This document shows, piece after piece, positions 1-5,358 of a stretch of 5,358 nucleotides of DNA. The stretch spans positions 1 through 5,358 of the forward strand of contig JASHSO010000587.1 of NCBI GenBank assembly GCA_030038715.1, given 5' to 3'. A model generated the notes under the pieces. The model saw only the letters and a program-made list of their open reading frames with translations. It searched no databases and was not told the origin of the DNA. This stretch comes from Streptosporangiaceae bacterium. Its GTDB lineage: Bacteria > Actinomycetota > Actinomycetes > Streptosporangiales > Streptosporangiaceae. The position numbers were made by a program, and so were the translations under genes. Numbering within the stretch: the first letter of the stretch is position 1; every line of letters begins with the position of its first letter.

Positions 1-430
1 AGATGACCCCGTGCGCACGCATGGCGTCCGCGAACTGGCCGCCGATCGACTTGACCGGATTGAGGGCGTTCATCGCGCTCTGCATGACGACCGACAGCTC
101 TCGCCACCGGATCGGCGCGAGCTGCCGCTCGGTTAGCGCGGTCAGGTCGGCGCCCTTGAACGCCACGCTGCCGCCGGTGATCCTGGCGGGCGGCGCGAGC
201 AGTTGCGCGATCGCGAACAGCAGGGTGGACTTGCCGCAGCCGGACTCGCCGACGATGCCGAGGAACTCGCCCCGCTGCAGGTCGAAGCTCACGTCGTCGA
301 CCGCGCAGACGTCGCCGCGCCGGGTGCCGTAGGTGACGCTGAGGTTAGTGACTTGAAGAACCGGAACGAGGCCGTCCCAGCTTCTGCGGTCCGGCAGCGC
401 GCGGCCGGACTCAGCGGGCGCGCTCAGCAC
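1..430 (-). CDS. ABC transporter ATP-binding protein, DppD/OppD type (5' part only)
   Basis: Cytoplasmic ATPase subunit expected to power the two permeases encoded just upstream. The frame stays open from a GTG at 430 to the window edge, giving 143 residues with no stop, so the gene is cut off by the window. Visible elements are the strand leading into the ABC domain (PVLQVTNLSVTYG, residues 23-35), the Walker A motif GESGCGKST (61-69), and the Q-loop region MQSAMNALNPV (116-126, Gln117), whose wording is typical of the DppD/OppD family. The ABC signature, Walker B, H-loop and C-terminal oligopeptide-transporter extension would lie outside. The GTG start is supported by GGAGG four bases upstream; no ATG, GTG or TTG occurs in frame between it and the ABC domain. 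This gives a roughly 22-residue N-terminal lead. The start overlaps the preceding permease gene by 20 bases, which implies translational coupling. Family assignment is firm; the substrate is not shown by this subunit. Confidence 0.93.
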   Translation of the reverse strand, partial: MLSAPAESGRALPDRRSWDGLVPVLQVTNLSVTYGTRRGDVCAVDDVSFDLQRGEFLGIVGESGCGKSTLLFAIAQLLAPPARITGGSVAFKGADLTALTERQLAPIRWRELSVVMQSAMNALNPVKSIGGQFADAMRAHGVI

Positions 431-1364
431 GGATCCTCCACGGGGCTACGTAGCGCCGGCGGCTCAGTCTCACCCGTTGCAGAGCCGGGCTGCCGATCTC
501 GTCGAAGGCGTACTGGACGAGGGCGAACGCGGCGCCGAGCAGGCCTATGCAGACTCCGGGCGCGATCGCCCACAGGTACTGGCCGGTGGACAGTGCCTCG
601 CCGTTCTGCGCCCAGTACAGCATCGTGCCCCAGCTCACCGAGTTAGGGTCGCCGAACCCGATCCACTGCAGCGTTGCGGCCGCGATCACGTTGTAGACGG
701 CTGTGCCGAGGAACACGGCGACGATCAGCGAGGTCATCGACGGGATGATCTCGACGAAGATGATGTAGATGCTGCGCTCGCCCCGCACCCGCGCCGCCTC
801 AAGGAAGTCCCGGCTGCGCATCGACAGCGCCTCTGCGCGCAACTGGCGCGCGCCGTAGGAGTAGCCGGTGATCACCAGCACGGCGATCATCGGAATCAAG
901 CCGCTGTGCGGGTAGTACGCGATGATCACGATCAGCAGCGGGAAGGTCGGGATGACCAGCAGGATGTCGGTGATCAGGTTGAGGGAGTTGTCCCACCAGC
1001 CGCCAAGGTAGGCCGCGGCGATGCCCATGATCATCGACAGCAGCGTGGACAGCACGCCGGAAACCAGCGCGATGGTCAGCGTCTCCCGGGCGCCCCAGAT
1101 GAGCTGCGCGAACAGGTCCTGGCCGAGCGCGTTCGTGCCGAGCAGGTGTGCCGCCGACGGGCCCAGACTGCGGCCGTAGGCGAAGGCCTGCGGGTTGTCG
1201 TGCGCTATCTGGCCGGGGAAGATCGCCCAGATCGCGAAGACGAGCAGGATGACGGCACCGGTCATCGCCTTCTTGTTGGACCTGATTGCCCGCCACAGCC
1301 GGCCGGCCGCCCGCTCGCTGGCTGCCGCAGCCGGCGCCATGGCGTCGATCTGCATGGTGGCCAT
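411..1364 (-). CDS. ABC transporter permease, DppC/OppC type
   Basis: Inner-membrane channel subunit of 317 residues, the usual size for the family, partnering the DppB-type permease upstream. After a short Ala-rich cytoplasmic N-terminus comes the OppC N-terminal domain with its first membrane segment (about 33-50, NKKAMTGAVILLVF region). The family hallmark HLLGTNALGQDLFAQLIWGA is at 73-92. More hydrophobic segments lie at about 97-120, 132-150, 157-172, 206-230 and 265-285. The cytoplasmic EAA loop that docks onto the ATPase is at about 181-208 (FLEAARVRGE...IIP). The late motif LQWIGFGDPNSVSWGTMLYWAQ (232-253) is also characteristic. The same frame stays open far upstream, but I chose the ATG at 1364: it lies two bases after the previous stop, has GGCGGG six bases upstream, and the longer reading would be an out-of-frame copy of the other permease. 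An ATG three codons later (1355) is an alternative. The 3' end overlaps the ATPase gene. Confidence 0.95.
   Translation of the reverse strand: MATMQIDAMAPAAAASERAAGRLWRAIRSNKKAMTGAVILLVFAIWAIFPGQIAHDNPQAFAYGRSLGPSAAHLLGTNALGQDLFAQLIWGARETLTIALVSGVLSTLLSMIMGIAAAYLGGWWDNSLNLITDILLVIPTFPLLIVIIAYYPHSGLIPMIAVLVITGYSYGARQLRAEALSMRSRDFLEAARVRGERSIYIIFVEIIPSMTSLIVAVFLGTAVYNVIAAATLQWIGFGDPNSVSWGTMLYWAQNGEALSTGQYLWAIAPGVCIGLLGAAFALVQYAFDEIGSPALQRVRLSRRRYVAPWRIRAERAR
435..439 (-). promoter_or_regulatory. Ribosome binding site deciding the GTG start of the ATPase
   Basis: The minus strand reads GGAGG-ATCC-GTG, a near-ideal Shine-Dalgarno sequence four bases before the GTG at 430. It lies inside the last codons of the upstream permease gene, so ribosomes finishing that gene can reinitiate here. 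Confidence 0.75.
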
Positions 1365-1366
1365 GG

Positions 1367-2347
1367 CTAGCCCGCCGTCCTGGTGCGCGGGTCGAGGATG
1401 GCGGTGAGGATGTCGGCGGCCAGGATCGCGACCAATACCGCGACGGTGATGAGCAAGAACAGCGCCTGCATCAGCGCGTAGTCCTGGTTCACCACCGCGA
1501 GCAGCAGGTAGTAGCCGACGCCTTGATAAGAGAAGAGGTACTCGACCGCGATCGCGCCGGACAGCACGAACCCGAGGGACATCGCGAAGCCGGACAGGTT
1601 GGGCAGCATGGCGTTGCGCGCGGCGTAGTCGAACATGATCCGCCAGCCGGGGAGTCCCTTGGCCCGCGCCATCCGGACGTAGTCCTCGGCCAGCACGGTC
1701 ACCATGGTGTTGCGCATGGTCAGGATCCAGCCGCCGATAGTGGTGACCAAGATCGCTAGGGCGGGCAGCAGCGCATGTTGCAGCACGTCCACGATGAACG
1801 GCCAGCTCAGGGACGGAGTTGCGCTGTAGGAATAGGCCCCGCTCGTGGGGAACGTGGGGAAGAACCTGCTGACGAACAGGATCAGCAGCATGCCGACCCA
1901 GAAGAACGGGATCGATGTGGCGATCACGAACACCGGCGGCAGCAGGCCGTCCAGAAAGCCGCCCCGGCGCCAGGCGCCGATGATGCCGATCAACGTCCCG
2001 AGGATGAATCCGAGCACGGTGGTGACGCCGATCAGGCCGATCGTCCACCAGATTGCGCCGGAGATCACCTGGCTGACCGGCTCGGTCTGGGTGAGCGACA
2101 TGCCGAAGTTGCCGGTAAAGGTGTTACCCAGGTACTGGAAGTACTGCACGACCAGGTTGGTGTGCGTATCGACGCCGAAGGCTACCTCGATGGCCGCCAG
2201 CGCCTTGGGGGAAACGCGGCCGTGGTACTTGGCCATCATGTCGATGATCGGGCTGCCTGGCATGAGCCGCGGCAGCACGAAGTTCAGTGTCAGGCATCCC
2301 CACAGGGTGACCAGGAAGAAGCCGAGCCGGCGGAGTGCGTGTCTCAT
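1367..2347 (-). CDS. ABC transporter permease, DppB/OppB type
   Basis: Inner-membrane channel subunit of 326 residues, normal length for the family. The N-terminus (MRHALRRLGFFLVTLWGCLTLNFVLPRLMPGSP) is the classic DppB/OppB opening: a first membrane helix followed by the R-x-x-P-G-x-P turn. An extracytoplasmic stretch (about 33-98) follows, then hydrophobic segments at about 100-124, 134-160, 189-210, 252-275 and 288-315. The EAA loop that contacts the ATPase is at about 221-250 (DYVRMARAKGLPGWRIMFDYAARNAMLPN), and the C-terminus ends in the usual DPRTR. The ATG at 2347 is well supported by AAGGAGG five bases upstream. The gene follows the binding-protein gene after 59 bases and is followed two bases after its TAG by the second permease, so the two permeases are almost certainly co-translated as a heterodimeric pore. 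Substrate specificity cannot be read from this subunit. Confidence 0.95.
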   Translation of the reverse strand: MRHALRRLGFFLVTLWGCLTLNFVLPRLMPGSPIIDMMAKYHGRVSPKALAAIEVAFGVDTHTNLVVQYFQYLGNTFTGNFGMSLTQTEPVSQVISGAIWWTIGLIGVTTVLGFILGTLIGIIGAWRRGGFLDGLLPPVFVIATSIPFFWVGMLLILFVSRFFPTFPTSGAYSYSATPSLSWPFIVDVLQHALLPALAILVTTIGGWILTMRNTMVTVLAEDYVRMARAKGLPGWRIMFDYAARNAMLPNLSGFAMSLGFVLSGAIAVEYLFSYQGVGYYLLLAVVNQDYALMQALFLLITVAVLVAILAADILTAILDPRTRTAG

Positions 2348-2376
2348 GCCCGCCTCCTTGTCCTCGTGCTCATCAT
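2344..2376 (-). other. Possible 10-codon mini-ORF coupled to the DppB-type permease
   Basis: In the gap between binding protein and permease, the minus strand holds ATG ATG AGC ACG AGG ACA AGG AGG CGG GCA TGA, reading MMSTRTRRRA. GGAG lies a few bases before the first ATG. Its TGA overlaps the permease ATG in the ATGA arrangement typical of translational coupling, and its AGG codons are made by the permease's own Shine-Dalgarno sequence. It could be a coupling cistron or simple chance; a 10-codon frame is weak evidence alone, and nothing shows it is translated. Confidence 0.2.
2353..2359 (-). promoter_or_regulatory. Strong ribosome binding site of the DppB-type permease
   Basis: The minus strand reads AAGGAGG-CGGGC-ATG, the strongest Shine-Dalgarno match in the window. 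It sits in the 59-base gap after the binding-protein gene and fixes the permease start at 2347. Confidence 0.8.
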
Positions 2377-2406
2377 CGCTCCGCCCTGGTCACCCCGGGG
2401 CCGTGG

Positions 2407-4074
2407 TCAGCTCTTCGGCTTCAGGTGCAGCAGCACCCAGCCCCAGTCCGGGTTCTGCGCCGGGCCTGGCTGCGCGTACGGATTGCTCGGCGTGGGCCAG
2501 CCGCTGAACGCGCCGGTGTTGTACTCGTACCAGATCACGTCCTCGACGATCGGGATCACCGGTACGTCGCTGAGCATGACCTGCTGCAACTTGTCCATGA
2601 TCGCGTGCTGCTGAGTGGCGCTCGTCGAATTGGCGTAGTCGTTCAGCAGTGCGTCCGTGGCCGGGTTGCTGTACCGCTCCCAGTTGTACGAGGCGGGCTT
2701 GCCGATCGGCGCCGAGTTCGCGGAGTCCAGCCACTGGCGGAACTCGTAGTACGGCGTCGGCCCACCGGTCTCGTAGTAGTAGGCGAGCTGGTACTTGCCG
2801 TCGAACAGATCCGCATCGAACGCGGTGCTGGACAGGTTGTCGACACTCAGGCCGATGCCGACTGCCTTGAACTCCTGCGAGACGATCGACATGTCGGCGA
2901 CGAAATCGGAGAAGTCACCGATGTTGATCACTGTGAAGTTCAGCGGCGTGCCGGACTTGGTCTGGAAGATCCCGTCCGAGCCTCTGGTGAAACCGGCCTT
3001 CTGTAGTATCTGCACGGCCCTGGCCGGGTCGTAGCTGTAGTCGTACTTGGCCGCCAGGCTGGTATCCAGCCAACTGGAGAAGGTCGGCGTTGCGATCCCG
3101 TTCTGGTTGGCCGGAGGCTCATAGCCGTACTCGCCGATTTGCGACACCTTGGCCCTGTCGATCGCGTACGACATTGCCTGCCGCACGGCGACGTTGTTCA
3201 GCAGCGGATCGGTGAGGTTGATGAACAGGTCGTTGTTCAGCGTCGGCGGGAACCAGTACTTGTTGTCCGGACTCTTGCTTGAATAGAAGCTCTTGATGCT
3301 CGGGATGAACTGCTCGCCCCACTGCGCCTGCCCGTCCGCGAGCCACTGGTTGGCGGTGTTGTTGGACAGGAACGCGGGGTAGTCGACGGTCTCGATCTTA
3401 GGTTCGCCGGGGATGTAGTAGTGCTTGTTGGCTACGTACTTGATGTTCTCCGGAGTGCAGGTGCTCACCGTGTAAGCGCCGCTGCCGACCGGGTGGCTGT
3501 CCGCGTAGGTGACCGGGTTGCTGATCTTGGCCCAGATGTGCTCGGGTACGATCGGCGTGTCGTAGGCGGCGAGGTAGAAGTCGGTGGTGCCGATTCCGTC
3601 GAACGTCATCACGACCTGGTCAGAACCCTTCTGCACGACGCTCTTCAGGAACGACCAGTCCGAGTTGAGGTCGAGAGCCGGGTACTTCTTCAGCAGGTTG
3701 TAGGTGTACACGACGTCGGCCGCGGTCAGCGGTGCGCCGTCCTGCCACTTGACACCGCTGCGCATGGTGAACGTCACTACCCGGTTGCCGTCACTCCAGG
3801 TCCAGGACTTGGCTAGCCACGGCGAGGCCTTGCCGCTCTGCAAGATATTGATGAACACGAGCGGCTCGTACACCGTGCCGAGGGCGAGGAAGTTGACGTT
3901 CTCGTTGAACGGGTTGAACTGGCACGTCCAGTCCGCCCCGCTCTCATTGGATATGGTCAGCGTGCCGCTTGGCCCCGCCGTTGAACTCGGCGCCGAGCTG
4001 CTGCCGCAGGCAGCGATTCCCGCGAGCAGTCCAGCTGCCCCGACGAGAGCCCCGAGTGACTTCAGGCTTCTCAT
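2407..4074 (-). CDS. Extracellular solute-binding lipoprotein, family 5 (SBP_bac_5)
   Basis: A 555-residue substrate-binding lipoprotein that would sit on the outer face of the membrane and deliver substrate to the two permeases. The signal peptide is short: basic MRSLK, a hydrophobic core (7-19), and the lipobox IAAC with lipidated Cys23, followed by a Ser/Thr/Pro/Gly linker. The family 5 fingerprint lies at about 85-128 (PWLAKSWTWSDGNRVVTFTMRSGVKWQDGAPLTAADVVYTY). A second conserved stretch, VRQAMSYAIDRAKV, is at 297-310. The protein is rich in Trp, including the C-terminal run NPYAQPGPAQNPDWGWVLLHLKPK (531-554), a composition common in oligosaccharide binders. Family 5 includes peptide, nickel and oligosaccharide binders. 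The adjacent ROK gene favours a carbohydrate, but this is inference. The ATG at 4074 lies 14 bases after the ROK stop; its likely ribosome site GAAGGG (4085-4090, spacing 10) overlaps that TGA, suggesting coupled translation. Confidence 0.95.
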   Translation of the reverse strand: MRSLKSLGALVGAAGLLAGIAACGSSSAPSSTAGPSGTLTISNESGADWTCQFNPFNENVNFLALGTVYEPLVFINILQSGKASPWLAKSWTWSDGNRVVTFTMRSGVKWQDGAPLTAADVVYTYNLLKKYPALDLNSDWSFLKSVVQKGSDQVVMTFDGIGTTDFYLAAYDTPIVPEHIWAKISNPVTYADSHPVGSGAYTVSTCTPENIKYVANKHYYIPGEPKIETVDYPAFLSNNTANQWLADGQAQWGEQFIPSIKSFYSSKSPDNKYWFPPTLNNDLFINLTDPLLNNVAVRQAMSYAIDRAKVSQIGEYGYEPPANQNGIATPTFSSWLDTSLAAKYDYSYDPARAVQILQKAGFTRGSDGIFQTKSGTPLNFTVINIGDFSDFVADMSIVSQEFKAVGIGLSVDNLSSTAFDADLFDGKYQLAYYYETGGPTPYYEFRQWLDSANSAPIGKPASYNWERYSNPATDALLNDYANSTSATQQHAIMDKLQQVMLSDVPVIPIVEDVIWYEYNTGAFSGWPTPSNPYAQPGPAQNPDWGWVLLHLKPKS

Positions 4075-4088
4075 ATCTGCCTAACCCT

Positions 4089-4172
4089 TCAGTGCGCTTT
4101 TCCTGAGGCGGGATGTGACGTGCCCTGGGAGTCACCCGCTGGGAGGCTTCCAGGCTGTGAGAGGGTGCTCAT
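4089..4172 (-). other. Possible internal 27-codon leader ORF within the ROK tail
   Basis: In frame with the ROK gene, Met349 (ATG at 4172) is preceded by GGAAGG with a four-base spacer. The frame MSTLSQPGSLPAGDSQGTSH... ends at the same TGA (4089), 14 bases before the binding-protein gene. It could be an independent short leader whose translation feeds into the lipoprotein gene, with the DNA upstream (about 4173-4230, noticeably richer in A+T than the rest of the gene) once intergenic. Equally, it may just be the end of the ROK protein. No homologue is recognised. Confidence 0.2.
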
Positions 4173-5216
4173 GATACCTTCCGTAGTAGAATGACCGTTT
4201 GAGCCAGTTCTATCCTGTTGGTTGACTGTGCCGAGCCGGACGCCTGCTGTGCCGGTCGGCTCGCCAGGCGTGGCGGCCGGATCGGTTGCTGTCGCGGCCC
4301 GCCCGCGCAAGCCGTCGAAAGCCGCGTCGATGGCGAGCGCGACCGCACCCAGCAGCGGTGCCTCGTGCGGGAAGCTGGCGACTACCAGGTCTGGCGGGTA
4401 CGGAACCCCCTGCCGGAGCGCCTCGGTCAGGCGCGGCCCGATCCGCTCCCAGGACCTGACCATCCCGCCGCCCACCGCGATCCGGGCCGGATCGATCAGT
4501 ATGGCCAGGTTGACGACGTGGAAGGCGAGTTCCTCGACGAACTGGTTCACCAGCGCGGCGAGGCCGGCATCATGCCCGTCGGCCGCGAACACCTCAGCTG
4601 TGGTGAGTCCCTCGGCAGTGGCGCTGGCCCTGCGTTGCAGCGCCTGGCCGCTCACCATGTCCTCGAGCGGCGTCCGGCCGCTGACGGGAAGGCCGACATC
4701 GGCTGGGCTGCGCAAGCTATAGCCGATCTCACCGGCCGCACCGTGGCTGCCGGCCAGCACGCGGCCGCCGATCACGATCGCGGTGGCGAGGCCAGTGCCG
4801 AGGTTCAGGTAGACGCCAGGGTCGCTGTCGGCCAGCGATCCCCATCGTGCCTCGGCGAACGCCGCCGCTTTGACGTCGTTCGCCACCCTGATGTCGACAG
4901 CGGGGAATGCCTCGCTGAGCTCGCGGCCGAGCTCCAGCGCGCCCCATCCGTCGATGGCGGGGGCAAGTTCGACCCGGTCCTGATGCGGGATGCCGAACGT
5001 CGAGACGCCCACCGCGGCGAGCCTGGTGTTGGGCGGCGCAGCGGCCAGCACATCGCGCCCGGCCCGGATGCCTTGGTCGAGGCTTGCTCGCGCGCCGCGC
5101 AGCGCCAGGCTCTCCACGACAGTGGCGGCGAGCTTGTTGCCGCGCAGGTCGCAGACTGCTGCCGCGATCTTCGTGCCGCCGAAGTCGAGCCCCAGCACGA
5201 TCGCGGGATCGCTCAT
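4089..5216 (-). CDS. ROK-family sugar-kinase-like protein without zinc site, with C-terminal tail
   Basis: Predicted cytoplasmic ROK protein of 375 residues, first gene of the operon. It begins directly with the ATP phosphate-binding motif LGLDFGGTKIAAAV (8-21) and has no N-terminal helix-turn-helix, so it belongs with ROK kinases rather than ROK repressors. VANDVKAAAFAEARWG (111-126) holds the expected catalytic Asp114. LNLGTGLATAIVIGGRVLAGSHGAAGEIGY (137-166) matches the ROK signature region, with sugar-contacting Glu163; Glu185 is the third expected acidic contact. GGGMV (249-253) is the adenosine-side motif. Two departures from the family: the His of the ExGH motif is Tyr166, and the normal CxCGxxGC zinc loop is replaced by a cysteine-free stretch (171-183); Cys22 is the only cysteine. 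The ROK fold should end near residue 302; about 70 Ala/Thr/Gly/Ser/Pro-rich residues follow. The ATG at 5216 has GAGAGG seven bases upstream. Substrate unknown; a phosphorylating role on the imported sugar is inference, and a non-catalytic role is possible. Confidence 0.9.
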   Translation of the reverse strand: MSDPAIVLGLDFGGTKIAAAVCDLRGNKLAATVVESLALRGARASLDQGIRAGRDVLAAAPPNTRLAAVGVSTFGIPHQDRVELAPAIDGWGALELGRELSEAFPAVDIRVANDVKAAAFAEARWGSLADSDPGVYLNLGTGLATAIVIGGRVLAGSHGAAGEIGYSLRSPADVGLPVSGRTPLEDMVSGQALQRRASATAEGLTTAEVFAADGHDAGLAALVNQFVEELAFHVVNLAILIDPARIAVGGGMVRSWERIGPRLTEALRQGVPYPPDLVVASFPHEAPLLGAVALAIDAAFDGLRGRAATATDPAATPGEPTGTAGVRLGTVNQQDRTGSNGHSTTEGIMSTLSQPGSLPAGDSQGTSHPASGKAH

Positions 5217-5223
5217 GTATCGG

Positions 5224-5229
5224 CCTCTC
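5224..5229 (-). promoter_or_regulatory. Ribosome binding site of the ROK gene
   Basis: GAGAGG on the minus strand, seven bases before the ATG at 5216. It supports that start and lies downstream of the operator palindrome. Confidence 0.65.
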
Positions 5230-5245
5230 GTGGGCTATCCCCAGT

Positions 5246-5268
5246 TAGTTAGGACAGTATCCTAACTA
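5246..5268. promoter_or_regulatory. Perfect inverted repeat, probable operator of the transport operon
   Basis: TAGTTAGGA and TCCTAACTA are exact reverse complements separated by five bases (CAGTA on the plus strand). The 23-bp site ends 29 bases before the ROK start codon and covers the best candidate -10 box, the position expected of a repressor operator. The core TTAGGA-N5-TCCTAA resembles, from memory and unchecked, sites described for ROK-family repressors in actinobacteria (TTAGGAAA-like palindromes with the same spacing). No followed T-run marks it as a terminator. No DNA-binding regulator is encoded in the window, so the cognate protein must lie elsewhere. Confidence 0.75.
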
Positions 5269-5283
5269 TTCAGACACCGACAA
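5254..5283 (-). promoter_or_regulatory. Candidate promoter of the operon
   Basis: Minus-strand reading gives a -35-like TTGTCG (5278-5283), an 18-base spacer, and a -10-like TACTGT (5254-5259). Transcription would start near 5246-5248, leaving a leader of about 30 bases that includes the GAGAGG ribosome site. The -10 box coincides with the centre of the palindrome, so a bound repressor would block RNA polymerase. Matches to consensus are moderate, and actinobacterial promoters are often degenerate. Confidence 0.4.
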
Positions 5284-5358
5284 GGCGGGCCGTGACATCG
5301 CAGCAAATCCGTTATCGGGGCTCCGGTGCCGGAAGACTGACCATGATCTAGGGGAAGA
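5284..5358. other. Upstream non-coding stretch at window edge
   Basis: No credible gene start is seen on either strand; the plus-strand ATG at 5343 meets a TAG after one codon. A short perfect inverted repeat, TCCGG-TG-CCGGA (5322-5333), is present, but its two-base loop and lack of a T-run make it a poor terminator. It may be background in G+C-rich DNA. Confidence 0.4.

Noticed and set aside
3..332. Plus-strand frame at the left edge
   Set aside because: Lies antisense to the ATPase gene, which has intact Walker A and Q-loop motifs; no domain is seen in the plus-strand translation.
477..1370. Long plus-strand open frame opposite the DppC-type permease
   Set aside because: It is the antisense shadow of a clear permease gene. 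The translation is rich in Arg, Gly, Asp and Gln with no recognisable domain, as expected from G+C-rich codon bias.
1365..2048. Upstream extension of the DppC-type permease frame to 545 codons
   Set aside because: The extra 228 codons are an out-of-frame reading of the DppB-type permease gene. The ATG at 1364 gives a normal family length and N-terminus.
2384..2409. Direct repeat TGACCA(C/G)GG-like at 17-base spacing around a CCCCGGGG palindrome, after the binding-protein gene
   Set aside because: Considered as a terminator or processing hairpin. The CCCCGGGG palindrome leaves no loop, the flanking TGACCA copies are direct rather than inverted, and there is no T-run.
4218..5252. 344-codon plus-strand open frame opposite the ROK gene
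   Set aside because: Antisense shadow of a gene with clear ROK motifs; no domain is recognisable, and it runs through the operator region.
5322..5333. TCCGG-TG-CCGGA inverted repeat as a terminator of an upstream gene
   Set aside because: Five-base arms, a two-base loop and no T-run; too weak to call in G+C-rich DNA.

Overview
The window is a single carbohydrate- or oligopeptide-type ABC transport operon, read entirely on the minus strand. The DNA is strongly G+C rich with a marked G/C preference at third codon positions. The genes have AGGAGG-like ribosome binding sites, a GTG start, and a lipoprotein-type solute-binding protein. Together these suggest a high-GC Gram-positive actinobacterium; I cannot name a genus.

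Layout in transcription order, from high to low coordinates. A promoter/operator region (about 5217-5358) carries a perfect 9-bp inverted repeat, TAGTTAGGA-N5-TCCTAACTA, lying over a plausible -10 box. It is followed by a ROK-family sugar-kinase-like protein (5216-4089), a family 5 extracellular solute-binding lipoprotein (4074-2407), a DppB/OppB-type permease (2347-1367), a DppC/OppC-type permease (1364-411), and the first 143 codons of a DppD/OppD-type ATPase (from a GTG at 430, running off the window's left edge). Gaps between genes are 14, 59, 2 and -20 bases, with no terminator visible, so all five genes look co-transcribed. A second ATPase (DppF/OppF type) may follow outside the window.

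How they may work together: the lipoprotein captures a substrate outside the membrane, the two permeases form the channel, and the ATPase drives import. Family 5 transporters are often labelled peptide importers, but some carry oligosaccharides. The ROK gene at the head of the operon and a ROK-regulator-like operator make a sugar substrate more likely here; this is inference.

The unusual points are the operator, a ROK protein that has lost every residue of the family's zinc site and has a roughly 70-residue low-complexity C-terminal tail, and two possible mini-ORFs just upstream of the binding-protein and first permease genes. I found no RNA genes, mobile elements or CRISPR arrays. Nothing here is clearly a new kind of system; the operon architecture is conventional.
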